64,000 nt of DNA from Amoebidium appalachense (lineage: Eukaryota > Ichthyosporea), in the NCBI GenBank assembly GCA_963693365.1, contig CAVNZM010000001.1, positions 1,922,001-1,986,000 of the forward strand, given 5' to 3'. Below the pieces are notes generated by a model. That model was not told the DNA's origin. It did not search any database and saw nothing but the letters and a program-made list of their open reading frames with translations. Below, piece by piece: positions 1-11,081 of the stretch. The translations under genes and the position numbers were made by a program. How positions within the stretch are numbered: the stretch's first letter is position 1; each line of letters begins with the position of its first letter.

Positions 1-680
1 TTCCTCTAAGTCCAATCCATACATGATTTCCGACCAGTCGGAAATCAGATCTATCTCTAATAGAAACCAATCACTAAGAACCAATTGCTTTCAGAGAGAT
101 CCGGTACGCGGAGACGTACACGATAGGACACAGACACTAGTTAAGGTCAACTCGTGTCATCATCAAGGAAGTTCTAACCTATGACATACTGCAAAGACTC
201 AGACATATCACACTTAACCTTGATGATTGGTTAAAGCCCGGCAACACATGAAAACTAAAGTAAATTAACGAAGTCTAAACACACATGCTATTCTAAGTGT
301 AGCCTAAGTGTGTCACCGTCCAATGAACACGTATTAAGTAACACAAATCTACCTAACATATATTAGTAGAAAAGAAACACGATTATACACATGAAGACAA
401 GGAGAGAAAGAAAAGAAAATAGGGAAGGAGAAAGAGAAAGGAAAAGAGAGCACAGATCAACAAACAAGATAGTAATAGCATAACTATAACCAGAGATATT
501 TATGTACACACGAACATGTACACGTCTCTCCCTGAGTGGGTGGATCCGTGTACACACATATAAATATTCTAATCGATATTACAATACACGATTAGAGCCG
601 ATACAACACGATTACAAGTATACAAGCATATCGGAGATCGATGCTACACTTTACATAATAGGAGTGTGGCATATACACTA
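1..680 (-). mobile_element. Family A LTR, 3' LTR of element A1 (window-truncated part)
   Basis: Reverse complement of the 925-bp LTR seen intact at 13689-14613. The window opens inside the LTR, so its outer end and flanking target duplication are not visible. The LTR is split by LINE L1 and resumes at 2218-2291. It carries the 24-bp palindrome of this family (24-47, arms TGATTTCCGAC and GTCGGAAATCA) and a T/C-rich stretch on its own strand (about 380-460). It lies downstream of the A1 gag-pol and follows a polypurine tract, so it is the 3' LTR. Confidence 0.9.
24..47. promoter_or_regulatory. Family A LTR palindrome (one of eight intact copies)
   Basis: Arms TGATTTCCGAC and GTCGGAAATCA around a 2-base centre. 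Intact copies also at 7370-7393, 14391-14414, 20220-20243, 27687-27710, 31129-31152, 35330-35353 and 43092-43115. About 50 bp upstream of the TATA-like element in every case. A dimeric transcription-factor site or hairpin is possible. Confidence 0.55.
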
Positions 681-874
681 GGGGGTTTACGCTGTTTACT
701 CGAGGCAAAGAGAACCAGTCTCAGGTATGGGGGGGGGGTTTGCTCGGAATATCCCCTCAGCGGTATATCATGATCACGTACATAGATGTCGGGTGGTGAC
801 TATATATCAGGGTTTACTTTCTCTACGAGACACCATAAAGACTACAAGGAGAAATCAATTAGTTGGGGTTCCCC

Positions 875-909
<35 letters not shown>

Positions 910-941
910 GGGCTCCCCTCGGGACACTCGGTATCAGCTGG

Positions 942-990
<49 letters not shown>

Positions 991-2217
991 TGTGTGTGTG
1001 TGCGCGTGCGCTATAATTTTGTAGTGATGTGTTTCTCAAGCCAATCAATACATCTAATAAACAGGTCGTAGTTACGCGTGTTTAGTATAAAATCAAGGAT
1101 GTTGTAATTTACAGGTAGGCTATCTTTCTGGGTGTCTGTTGTGAATGTGACGTGTGTGTGTTGCGGTATTATGTGGTCTATCAAACTACATTTGGCGATA
1201 CATGACCGGTTAAACTGGTGTGTGTGTGTGTTGTTTGGGCATGCAAATGATGCCACCTTATACTTATTAGATCTCCACTGTATAGCACGTGTACAGTAAA
1301 AGCGTGGTAATTGATCAATAATACCATCAGCTAGAGAAAGACCAGTTCTACAGGAAGGTAATATGTATTTAGGTGTTATACACTTGCGAGTGCCATATTT
1401 GGCAATATGGTTGAGGCGGTCAGTATATATAAAACGAGACATAAGGCTTAGTTTTTCAAGGTGTATGCTTTCATCGGGTCTAGTGTCGTGTGGTATCTTT
1501 TTCCATTTGTTATATTGCGTGATTATCTTGTGATTGTGTACATGTTTAATAGGTAAGTGGCAGTCCAAAGTCACACACACACTATTGCGGGGTTTATTTG
1601 TATTTGTGCCCAGGGGAGAAGGGGAGAGAGAGGGGAGGAAAGAGGGGAGAGGTGAGGAGGGGACAGGTCGGATAGAGAAGAGAGGGTGGGAGGGCAAATA
1701 CTTCTTTAAGCGGCTTATGTGCTTATTGAATTTCAGCGCGAGATAGGATACTCTAGCAGCTATTGGGACCAGACCATATATCGAGAGCGTTACAGGCCCA
1801 GGTTTACAACAGTTGTTAGATAGAAAGGAGGCAACTTCTGCTTCAAGGAAATTTGCCAAGGGTTTAAGCGCTCTAGTTCTCTCTTTCTTGATCCAAGCGG
1901 CGAGAAGGGGTAAACCATATTCACATGCCGGGAAGACAAAAGTGCGAATAAATGTAAGTCTAATAGAAGGATGGAGGGGTGTGTCTTTAAAAATATTAGC
2001 CGAGAAGAAAGCTAACCGCTTACGAGCCAACTCTACCCTCTTTTCGACCATATGGGGAAACATAACACCAACAGAATCAACCGGAACACCAAGATATTTG
2101 TATTCTGGAACTATAGGTACAGGTTTAGATGATAATGTAAATGTGTGTAAATTGTTAGCTATATCAGGTACAAGAACACCACATTTGTCTATGTTAAGGA
2201 TCATAAGGTTTGCCTTG
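681..2217 (-). mobile_element. LINE copy L1, 5'-truncated
   Basis: Non-LTR retrotransposon inserted in the A1 3' LTR. CACTA flanks it at 676-680 and 2218-2222, three bases of which could also be LINE-derived. On the minus strand it runs from the late reverse transcriptase region to a stop near 1011. Then comes a 3' UTR with (CA)n (about 942-1010), A30 (876-905) and a conserved tail of about 190 nt ending in a run of C at 681. The 5' truncation and lack of poly(A) at the very end match the other copies here. Confidence 0.9.
1011..2217 (-). pseudogene. LINE L1 ORF, C-terminal part of RT polyprotein
   Basis: An open frame of about 397 codons encoding the part downstream of the RT catalytic YADD motif: the thumb-like region followed by a long C-terminal domain with several His/Cys residues. 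It is nearly identical to residues 465-861 of the L5 copy, so the insertion is young. The catalytic RT palm and the endonuclease are absent through 5' truncation, so the copy cannot act alone. The first ATG is merely an internal methionine of the full protein. Confidence 0.85.
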
Positions 2218-2291
2218 CACTAAGCATATGAACTGAAACATAACACAAACTGAGAAGATCTTACCATATGTAAATACTACGTATTACAACA
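2218..2291 (-). mobile_element. Family A LTR, 5' tip of the A1 3' LTR
   Basis: The remaining 74 bp of the LTR split by L1. Its outer end, read on the minus strand, starts TGTTGTAATACG at 2291, directly after the polypurine tract. Bases 2218-2222 are the second copy of the L1 target duplication. Confidence 0.9.
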
Positions 2292-2701
2292 TCCCCACTT
2301 AAGACTTTGAAGTTTGTGTTATCATATCCCCACTGAACTAGTGAAATCTCCCCACTTGAGAACAGAAACGGAAAAGAAAAAAAAAATTAAAGTGTGTACT
2401 TTTCCGGGGGGGGGGGGGGGGGGGGGGGGGGGAGAAGGGGGGGGGGAGGGGGGGAAGGGGGGGAGGGGGGGGGGGGGGGGAAGAAACCGGGTCAAAAACA
2501 ACGAATATGTATAACGTGTATAGTCGGGTTTTGATTAACTGGGTTTTAAACCAGTAAAAGATAGAGTAGAGTCATGGTACAGGTCAAACCTTATATATAA
2601 ACCCTAAGTGGGCATACCCACAAAGGCAAGATACATATGAAATGAGGATTATGATAAAGTAAGTAGTGAACCTTAGAAAATCACTCTTGAAGTAGGACGG
2701 G
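2292..2701 (-). other. A1 3' untranslated region with polypurine tract and poly(C) tract
   Basis: Between the gag-pol stop and the 3' LTR. On the element strand it has a long poly(C) tract (G-rich on plus, about 2405-2480), then three AGTGGGGA motifs, the last abutting the LTR start and acting as the plus-strand primer tract. The same layout recurs in elements B and H. No open frame of note. Confidence 0.8.
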
Positions 2702-5700
2702 TCAATCCACAATATCCGGCAAACAAAGTCGAGCACGATGGTGGACATGACTCGGGCCGGGGAGGGGTTTGGTGAGGATGTCAGCTAAGTTGTGGGCTGA
2801 CTCAACGTAGTGGACAACCACGTCCCCACTTGCAATGTAGTCCTTGGTGTTGTGATACCGGACGGCAATGTGTTTGGTACGGTGCTTGATGCCGGTGGAG
2901 TTGTCGATGGCAATGGTCGACTGGTTGTCACAGTACACCGGAGTCGGAGCAAGCATGGGACAGCCGAGTTCCTTGAAGAGGTCACGGACCCAAGCAACTT
3001 CTTGGGTGCCAGCATTGAGAGCAATCAGCTCAGCTTCAGTGGTGCTGGTGGCCGTGATGGGCTGGAGCTTGGAGTACCAGATGATGGGCATACCAGCAAA
3101 CTCGATAATGTAGCCGGTGGTAGACTTCTTGCTGTCGGCACAACCAGCAAAGTCAGCATCCGTGTAGCATTCGAGTATGGGGGACTGGGTGGCCGAGTAC
3201 TTGTAGTCAATGCCAAGGTCAATGGTGCCGAGCAGGTACCGGGCCACACGACGGAGAAGGTCCCAGTGAGTCTTGCCGGGGTTGGTGCTGAACCGACCGA
3301 GGAAGCCGATGGCATAGGCAATGTCGGGACGGGTGCACCGTGCCACCCAGAGGAGACGGCCGAGTAACTCACGGTAGGGCACGGTGAACGGTTGGGGGGG
3401 GCAGTCAGCCAGGGAGACGGTGGTGCCTGCAGGGATGGGGGTAGACTTGGACTTGGCATCGGTGAGGTTGAAGTCGTGGATGATATCCATGATGTAAGAC
3501 CTCTGGTGCATGTGGAGGTGATGGGGATCAGAGTGATTAAAATCAACACCGAGCATACGGTCAAATGGACTCATACGACAGCTGGCCATCTTGCTGATGT
3601 GGGCAGCCAGGTCACTGGCAGCAGTAGAACCCCGGGTGTTGGTGATGGTGGAGTCGTCGACGTAGTTACCAGCCCGAACCACATCGTTGTTGGGGAAGAA
3701 CCGGAGGTAGATGCACGGATCGGTCTTAGTACGGGTCAGGCCATGGGCAAGAAGAATGCCGTCGAGGAAGTCGTACCAAGCCTTGGAGGCTTGCTTGAGG
3801 CCGTACAGGGCTTTCTTGAGTCTCCAGACCTTGCCAAGTGTGGCCATGGTGATGAATCCCGGGGGTTGTTTCATGTAGATGGTCTCGGTGAGTGGGCTGT
3901 TGAGAAAGGCCGTAGACACGTCGAGTTGATGGATGTCATGACCTTCAACAACGGCCAGAGCTAGGATAGCACGGAGAGCAGCCGGACGGATGACAGGGCT
4001 CTCAATCAACTCATAGTCAACACCGTATTGCTGACTGAAGCCTTGAGCAACACCACGTGCCTTGATCTTGGTGTCACCAGCCGAGTTGAGAGTTTTCTCG
4101 GAGACAATCCACTTGAAGCCGACGATGTTAGCACCAGGGGGAGGGTCAACAAGGTCAAAGATGTCTTTGTCGACGAAGGCTTGATACTCAGCAGTGAGGG
4201 CTGACTTGACCTGGTCACCATTGGGTCCGGAACACAGTTGACGGACAAGTTTGGGTAGTTGGTCGATGTTGATGGGGGGACCGGGGGGGACTGGGAGGGT
4301 GGTGGTGGCTTGAAAGCCAACCTTGCCCTGTAGACGGGCAGAACGACGGGGTGCAGGAACCGGGGGAGGTGGAGACGGGGGGGGGGGAACTTGGAAGTTC
4401 GGAATTGCAGGGGGGGCAACCTCCGGGCTGGACGGGGCCGAGTGGAAGTTGTCGGGGGAGCCGGGTCGGATGGGTGTGACGTTGCCAGGGGCAGGATGAG
4501 GGTCGGCAGGCTGGACGGGCACGGGGGCAGGGGGGCCGGTGGGGGGGGGTGTCGGGGGAACGACGATGGCAGGAGGGGGGCCAGAGTACACCAGACAAAC
4601 ATCATCTTCAGTGTCAACTGTGGGGGGTGGGGTGGTCGAGGTAGCAGTGGTGTCGGGGGTCGGAAGTGTTGATGGAATGTCGGACGGGAGATAAGCTGAT
4701 TCGTCGAAAATCACATCACGGAAGAGGCCAACACGATGGGTGGTGGGATTGAAGATCCGGTGGCAGTGTGATTGAAGAGCATAGCCGATATACATGCCGA
4801 GTTTGACGGTGGGGGCCAGCTTGTTCCGTTTAGAGGCTGGCACGTGAGTGTAGGCAGGGCAACCGAACACTTTGAGCTCGGAGATGTCGGGCTTGACACC
4901 GTAGAAAATTTCGAATGGTGTACGACCATTGGCAGTCGTGGACGGGGTGACGTTGATGATGTAGGCGGCATGTTGGAGAGCCTCAGCCCACAGTTTGGGG
5001 GACAGAGACTGATCTTGGACTTGATGGAGGAGGCAAAGGACAATCTCTTGGAGGAACCTCATACGACGTTCAACATAGCCGTTCAGTTGAGGGCAGTCCA
5101 CCGGAGCATAGCTGGCCTTGATGCCCTGGGAGAGGCAAAAAGCACGGGTAGCCTTGGAGGTGAACTCAGAGCCGGAGTCGAAGTGGTAGACACCAACTTT
5201 GGAGGGGCCATGGGTGGCAACGAGGTTGGTGTGAGCTGTGAGAATGTCCAGGGTGGTGGTACGATCGGCCATCGGGTAGATCTTGACGAGTCCAGAGGCA
5301 CGGCAGACAGTGACGAGAGCAACCTTGGAACCTCCGTACGATGTTGTGGTAGGCTCAAAAAAATCCCAATGCCATTCATGACCGGGGATGTTGGAGTGAG
5401 GACGGTCACCTTTGAACGGAGCCTTGGTGGTTTTACCCATAATGCAGCCATGACAATCAGGAACATCACAGTCGAGGACAGAGGAGGGGAGACCAATAAC
5501 AAGGTCGTGTTTCACCATGTCCTTGATGCTGGTCATAGCACGGTGCCCCAGACGATGGTGCCAGATGGATGGGTTAACACTGGTAGTGGCAGCCAGAGCC
5601 ACAGGACGAGTGGGTGGTTGAATGGTGTAGTCCTTGAAGTAATACAGACCGTTGTGTAGACGGAGGTTGACGAGATGACGGCCGGTGAGTCGGTCGAAGA

Positions 5701-7108
5701 GGAATGACGGAGTGGAGGCATCGTTCAAATCACCCTTGATGTATTCGGCAGCAGCTTGGGATGTTGAAATGAGGAAGGCTTGGCCAGACGGGGTGTAGTA
5801 GGCTTCAATGGTAAGGGTGGCAGTGCCATGGTCGGTGGTGGTGTTGATGACGATATGGCCGGTGTGAGTGGCCAAGACGGGGGTGCCATTGAAGGCAGCA
5901 ACGGGAGTCGGTGTCGGAAGGGGAGTGAGGTCATGGAAGAACTCACGGGTGGGGCAGACAGTCATGTTGCACCCGGAATCCCAGGCAGGGTCGGAGGACA
6001 CGGGGACGGAGCTAGCATTGTATGCCGAGAAAGCAAAGGAGACAGATTTCTCACTGCCTTGACGGGAACGGTTGTGTCTGGACATACGGCATTTCGGCTC
6101 AGGGCAATCGATGATCGTGTGATCAGGCTCGTGGCAGTAGGAGCATTCTTTCACGGACGGGGTGTTAGAACGAGCCGGGGAATCAGAACGACGGGAACCC
6201 GAGAAACGGGAACGACTGGGGGAACGAGACGTGGACCGGAAGGCAGGCCGGTGGGGGGAACGGGATCGGGTGTGCTGACGGGAGAGACGAGTTCGGAGGT
6301 CCGTGCCAGGGGTACGGTCAAGGCGGTTGCGTAAGTCACGGCGAGGAAGATCACGGGGGGGAGCACTGGCATTTAATGCCATGCTGGACTTGGAGGCACG
6401 GTGGGCACGGTTGCTCCGGAGTTGCATCTTGAGGTCTTGACGTAACTCGATGCCCTTGACGTGGTTGTGGAGGGACTCGAAGTCGGGGAATAGCTTATCA
6501 CCGAAGTGATAGTCTTCGATAAGACGGTTGAACTCAGGGGTGAGGTCGTCTCTGGTGGTGAGTTCATTGAAGAACTTCTCAGCTAGACGAGTGAAGTGAA
6601 TGGACTCATCTTGGAGGGACTGGAGCTGGTTCACGATGGTCTGCAGACGACTCAGGTAGGTGGTGAATGATTCACCGGGCTGAAGGGCACAGGCATCCCA
6701 CTGACGGTGAAGGATGCGGATCTGATCGGGTTTGCCTTGGAGGTAGTGTTGACGGAATTTCCACATGGCCCGTTCAGGGTCCATGCCAATACGGTACTGG
6801 GCAACGGTGGTGAGGACGGAAGGGTCGATGTTCTGTATCATATGGAGCAGGAGGCAATTGCGGGCCTCCTTGAGTTCCGCGGTAGTGCCGTAGCCATAGA
6901 AGGGGGGTTCACCGTCAACCGCGACGGTGGTAGGGGGGACGTAGTTGTCAGCAAGTACAACATCCACGAGTCGGACACCTTTAGTGCCGGTCATCATGCC
7001 GAGAAAAATGATTTCCCATTGAAAATAGGTGGTTTTGCTATCGGGACCAGTCTTCCCTTCACCTTTCCACATGGTGATTTTGTTTACGCCAGTTTTGTTT
7101 GGATCCAT
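2702..7108 (-). CDS. gag-pol: Copia-type Gag-Pol polyprotein of element A1
   Basis: A single 1468-codon frame, the only uninterrupted polyprotein in the window. Order: Gag region (about residues 1-310), Ser/Arg-rich stretch, CCHC knuckle of form C-x2-C-x4-H-x4-C (about 320-333), aspartic protease with a DSG site (about 378), integrase with an H-x3-H plus C-x2-C zinc domain (about 520-556), and D,D-35-E core (FDSGSEF near 643, NGYVERR near 678). A long Pro-rich linker (about 830-960) follows, then reverse transcriptase with YVDD (about 1148) and RNase H with TDADFAG and TEAELIAL blocks. Protease-integrase-RT-RNase H is the Copia order. Start chosen at MDPNKTG, about 60 nt after the 5' LTR, and conserved in element B. 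Probably competent for protein production; the element's LTRs are damaged, so it may now be immobile. Confidence 0.93.
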   Translation of the reverse strand: MDPNKTGVNKITMWKGEGKTGPDSKTTYFQWEIIFLGMMTGTKGVRLVDVVLADNYVPPTTVAVDGEPPFYGYGTTAELKEARNCLLLHMIQNIDPSVLTTVAQYRIGMDPERAMWKFRQHYLQGKPDQIRILHRQWDACALQPGESFTTYLSRLQTIVNQLQSLQDESIHFTRLAEKFFNELTTRDDLTPEFNRLIEDYHFGDKLFPDFESLHNHVKGIELRQDLKMQLRSNRAHRASKSSMALNASAPPRDLPRRDLRNRLDRTPGTDLRTRLSRQHTRSRSPHRPAFRSTSRSPSRSRFSGSRRSDSPARSNTPSVKECSYCHEPDHTIIDCPEPKCRMSRHNRSRQGSEKSVSFAFSAYNASSVPVSSDPAWDSGCNMTVCPTREFFHDLTPLPTPTPVAAFNGTPVLATHTGHIVINTTTDHGTATLTIEAYYTPSGQAFLISTSQAAAEYIKGDLNDASTPSFLFDRLTGRHLVNLRLHNGLYYFKDYTIQPPTRPVALAATTSVNPSIWHHRLGHRAMTSIKDMVKHDLVIGLPSSVLDCDVPDCHGCIMGKTTKAPFKGDRPHSNIPGHEWHWDFFEPTTTSYGGSKVALVTVCRASGLVKIYPMADRTTTLDILTAHTNLVATHGPSKVGVYHFDSGSEFTSKATRAFCLSQGIKASYAPVDCPQLNGYVERRMRFLQEIVLCLLHQVQDQSLSPKLWAEALQHAAYIINVTPSTTANGRTPFEIFYGVKPDISELKVFGCPAYTHVPASKRNKLAPTVKLGMYIGYALQSHCHRIFNPTTHRVGLFRDVIFDESAYLPSDIPSTLPTPDTTATSTTPPPTVDTEDDVCLVYSGPPPAIVVPPTPPPTGPPAPVPVQPADPHPAPGNVTPIRPGSPDNFHSAPSSPEVAPPAIPNFQVPPPPSPPPPVPAPRRSARLQGKVGFQATTTLPVPPGPPINIDQLPKLVRQLCSGPNGDQVKSALTAEYQAFVDKDIFDLVDPPPGANIVGFKWIVSEKTLNSAGDTKIKARGVAQGFSQQYGVDYELIESPVIRPAALRAILALAVVEGHDIHQLDVSTAFLNSPLTETIYMKQPPGFITMATLGKVWRLKKALYGLKQASKAWYDFLDGILLAHGLTRTKTDPCIYLRFFPNNDVVRAGNYVDDSTITNTRGSTAASDLAAHISKMASCRMSPFDRMLGVDFNHSDPHHLHMHQRSYIMDIIHDFNLTDAKSKSTPIPAGTTVSLADCPPQPFTVPYRELLGRLLWVARCTRPDIAYAIGFLGRFSTNPGKTHWDLLRRVARYLLGTIDLGIDYKYSATQSPILECYTDADFAGCADSKKSTTGYIIEFAGMPIIWYSKLQPITATSTTEAELIALNAGTQEVAWVRDLFKELGCPMLAPTPVYCDNQSTIAIDNSTGIKHRTKHIAVRYHNTKDYIASGDVVVHYVESAHNLADILTKPLPGPSHVHHRARLCLPDIVD

Positions 7109-7157
7109 GATTGAAAAACGAGCGCTAGTTCTAGATGTGTGTAGGGAGCGTGCAAAA

Positions 7158-7170
7158 GGGCTGCATAACC
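7158..7170 (-). promoter_or_regulatory. A1 primer-binding site
   Basis: Immediately inside the 5' LTR, reading GGTTATGCAGCCC. This resembles the reverse complement of an initiator tRNA-Met anticodon stem-loop (GGGTTATGAGCCC) with one extra C, as in copia-type half-tRNA priming. Identical in element B. Confidence 0.6.
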
Positions 7171-7444
7171 TGTTAAATTATATAAGTATTTGGGATGAAA
7201 GCAGAGACACAGTGGTGCAGTGTAAAAACACCACAGACACACACAACAACAAAACACGGAACGATCGGAGCAGTGTACACAACAGACATCAATGTTTAGA
7301 CACGACTGAACTGAATTTATTCTGATCTTCGAATAAATACCTGAAATTCCTCTAAGTCCAATCCATACATGATTTCCGACCAGTCGGAAATCAGATCTAT
7401 CTCTAATAGAAACCAATCACTAAGAACCAATTGCTTTCAGAGAG
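7171..7444 (-). mobile_element. Family A LTR, 3' part of the A1 5' LTR
   Basis: From the LTR end (minus-strand TAACA) up to a breakpoint after TTTCAGAGAG. Includes the family palindrome (7370-7393). The rest of this 5' LTR is missing and replaced by oppositely oriented family A sequence. Confidence 0.85.
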
Positions 7445-7806
7445 CTTTAATTTTTTTTTCGTTTCTGTTCTCAAGTGGGGAGATTTCACTAGTTCAGTGG
7501 GGATATGATAACACAAACTTCAATGTCTTAAGTGGGGATGTTGTGATACGTAGTATTTACATATGGTAAGATCTTCTCAGTTTGTGTTATGTTTCAGTTC
7601 ATATGCTTAGTGTAAATGCCACACTCCTATTATGTAAAGTGTAGCATCGATCTCCGATATGCTTGTATACTTGTAATCGTGTTGTATCGGCTTTAATCGT
7701 GTATTGTGATATCGATTCGAATATTTATTTGTGTGTACACGGATCCACCCACTCAGGGAGAGACGTGTACATGTTCGTGTGTACATAAATATCTCTGGTT
7801 ATAGTT
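7445..7806 (+). mobile_element. Inverted family A fragment: 3' UTR, polypurine tracts and LTR start
   Basis: Plus-strand piece embedded between two minus-strand LTR fragments. It begins in the T-rich segment before the polypurine tract, contains the three AGTGGGGA motifs, then enters an LTR at 7539 (TGTTGTGATACG) and stops after about 265 bp. Looks like a rearranged or autointegrated copy rather than a normal insertion. Confidence 0.8.
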
Positions 7807-8400
7807 AATTATATAAGTGTTTGGGACGGAAGCAGAGACACAGTGGTGCAGTGTGAAAACACCACAGACACACAACAACAAAACACGGAACGATCGGAGC
7901 AGTGTACACAACAGACATCAATGTTTAGACACGACTGAACTCAATTTATTTTGATCTTCGAATAAGTACCTGAAATTCCTCTAAGTCTAATCCATACATG
8001 ATTTCCGACCATTCGGGAATCAGATCAATCTCTAATAGAAACCAATCACTAAGAACCAATTTCTTTCAGAGAGATCTGGTACGCGGAGACGTACACGATA
8101 GGACACAGACACTAGTTAAGATCAACTCGTGTCATCATCAAGGAAGTTCTAACCTATGATATATACACTGCAAAGACTCAGACATATCACACTTATCCTT
8201 GATGATTGGTTAAAGCCCGGCAACACATGAAAACTAAAGTAAATTAATGAAGTCTAATGACACATGTCTATCTAAGTGTAGCCTAAGTGTGTTACCGTCC
8301 AATCAATACATATTAAGTAACACAAATCTACCTAACATATATTAGTAGAAAAGAAATACGATTATACACATGAAGACAAGGAGAGAAAGAAAAGAAAATA
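7807..8400 (-). mobile_element. Family A LTR fragment
   Basis: LTR end to about two thirds of the LTR on the minus strand, broken at 8400 where unique sequence begins. It differs from 7171-7444 by several substitutions, and the family palindrome is mutated here, so it is a separate, older LTR copy. Confidence 0.8.
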
Positions 8401-10895
8401 CTTCTTTCTTTCATGAACAAAGAGCACTTCTTTCCTTTCAGCTTAACCCTGCATGATCGGAGCCGGGAAAAACATGAATAAAAATGCCCTAAGTGTTCTT
8501 CGTTGGGTGACATAAAGAAATATATCAGCCCGTTAGAACCAGTGAAAACCCGGTTCATAATTCATAAGAAGAGGGTAGGCAAAGCAAGCCTTTTTCAGAA
8601 AACACCTGCTTCCATTCGTGAGCAGTTTTCGTATCACAAGAGCCAGCGATTTTCGTTGAGCAGGGGGATTCCAGGCATAATACATTCTTCTGGAGGCTTG
8701 GCCTCAAAAGAAAAGTCGTCACGGTCGCCCTTTCTTTTGCAAGCAACTTCGTGAGCGCGCTTCGTATCTTCATATCCTCCAGTGCAGGTCTGGATGGTGC
8801 CCCATCCTCTGCTTCTTTTGTAGGTGGCCCTACTGTTGGTTCTGTTCGTTGTGTGGAAAACCAAAACCATTCGTGTTCGTGGAACTGCTTTGTGCTGTGC
8901 TTTCTTTCGTGTTGGTGTTCATGAAGTTACCCCATTCACACACCTACTACTTTCATACATCAGACGTAAGTAGCTGCCTGGAGAGTGTGTGGTTCGTGTT
9001 CGTGGCATTCTTCTGTTCCTTCGTGAGAAGAATATTCGTTTTAGCAGAGGTGCCCAATAAGGCAGCTTGCAGGGTTGTCTCCCGCCTGTGCCCATTGGTG
9101 GGGTATGCACATGCTAAATTGTTACAGTGTCATCATATTGCAAGGGAATAACATGGTCACCTCCGTACCAGGGCCTAGGTACACATGATGGTCCGATGTG
9201 TTAGTCAACAACACCTTGCATTCGTATTCGTATTCGTCTTCCACGTCACTTTCTTCAGTAGTGAAGGAGGGTTTCGTAATTCGAAACTGAAAGGCTTCCA
9301 GCCAAAATACTGACACTGTATGCTGGGGTTGTGAGGGAACGGTGCCCATACCACATTCTTTTGTTCTGGTGGGGGTGTTGTGGCAGCTAGTGCAAGGGTG
9401 TAATTCGTATGTTACAGTATTGCCACAGACGGGCAATCACCTTAAAATTCGTACCCAACACCTTCTTTGTTTTTCACATGCACGAACAAAAGTTCTGCAT
9501 CGACTTTATTACATGCCTTTTGTGCACCAAGAGTGCATATTCGTTGGGGCATGGCACCAGGAAGGGCCATACCGTAGTGAGGCATATGTTCGTAATGTGT
9601 TTAGACATGGCAGCATACATTCGTGCGCATGTTGGGCATCCTGTGCGCTAAACTATGGGGCATGCTGTATTCGACAACAGCAAGAAATTCGATGCATGCA
9701 TGCAAAACTACTTTCACAGCACCTTATGTCCTACATGCTATAGGAACAGCGACTATCTTCTTCTTTAAATGCATTCGTGCTGAAAGCGGCCGTGCATCTG
9801 GGTTGCGAGTGTGGACGTGCGCGCGGTGGCATGGACACGATGACTGTGTGCAATAGCGTAATGCACGCAAGGGCAACAGTTTTCTTTTCTTCGTAACATA
9901 GAGGGGGCCGTGTGCATTGCAACCTAAGCAGTGTTGTGCATTCGTTCTTTTCATTTTCGTGTTTCCATTTCATTTTGCTTTCGTTTTTCGTTTTTCGTCG
10001 TTTCATAACTTCGTTACTTCGTCTTATCTCCGTGTTGCGTTTATTTCGTATTTCCTCTATGCATTCGTTTGTCGTTAATTCGTTATTGCGTTGTGTATTC
10101 GTGATGGTTCGTTTTTCGTTGGTTCATTGCTTCGTTTGTTCGTGTATTCGTTGTTTCGTTGTGTATTTGTTTTTCTTCGCGTTTTTTATGTGTCGTAGTA
10201 TAAGGAGATTTTCATGCTTTCAATTCTTTCCGTGTTCTTAGAGGTGGGCTGGCCACTTCAAACTTGTCGGTGTGTATGTATTCTAAGCCGGACAAGGAAA
10301 GATGTGCCTATCATCGTGGTAAAAAGGATTGTGATCGGCCATGGCAGATTCTTGGGGCAATTGAAAGATGTGAGATTCTTGAACTGATTTGATTGAAAGA
10401 TGTGAGATTCGAAGGATGCGAGATTCTTGAACTGCGCGGTCGCCAATGTAAACAGTTGGACTAGTTAGGATAAGGCAGAGTACAACTGAATCAAAATAAA
10501 GACAGAGAACGGGTAGAAAGGCACACGCGGCCAGGTTGCTTTTACTATGGGCCGACTCAGTCTGTCTCAGACTTCACTGATGTGATCCCCGTACTGGGAC
10601 GGCTTTCTTATATAGCCCCCAGGTTTCGGATCAAGGCCCAGGTCTGGATTGGTTCATCCGCGGCCAGCGCGGGTGGCAACATGCCACTCGTGATTCTGGT
10701 AGTCAGACCTTCGTCCTATTTATGCAAACATCTTATTGGTTCACTTCGTTTATGTGGTATGCAGCGGTAGAACCATATACGGTTCACTTCTTAGGTAAGA
10801 GTGATTCCTATTGGCGCGGACATAATATTTATGTGACGTTCATGACAAAGCACGAATCGTGTGCTATCAGTTCACATTCTTTAGTAAACATGTAC
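8401..10895. other. Unassigned sequence, TTCGT-rich from about 8600 to 10170
   Basis: No recognisable gene. The pentamer TTCGT occurs about 41 times between 8611 and 10165 on the plus strand and hardly at all in the reverse orientation; chance would give one or two. Short minus-strand frames exist, for example 9122-9436 with an acidic stretch, but none matches a family I know. A minus-strand TATA-like TATATAAG lies at 10607-10614 in a GC-richer segment that resembles an LTR or promoter of an unknown element. Confidence 0.6.
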
Positions 10896-10987
10896 TGTTG
10901 GAATACGTCACCATGTATGACAGCAAGAGCCTTGAAGTATGTATGTGTCTTAGCTTGTTTGTATTCGTGTCTGCTTTCCCTCTTTGT

Positions 10988-11081
<94 letters not shown>

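Noticed and set aside
363-557. A 64-codon frame with a hydrophobic C-terminus repeated in most family A LTRs (also near 13881, 19710, 28317, 35655, 43431)
   Set aside because: The copies are conserved only because the LTRs are near identical. In the diverged LTR at 26986-27916 the same position runs into a stop after a few codons, so there is no sign of protein-level constraint.
5780-6334. Long frames antisense to gag-pol in A1, B, C, H
   Set aside because: They are shadows of a C-rich coding strand with biased third positions and have no domain of their own.
9122-9436. 104-codon minus-strand frame with an acidic stretch
   Set aside because: The repeated Tyr-Glu comes from the TTCGT motif on the other strand; no start context, homology or neighbouring exon supports it.
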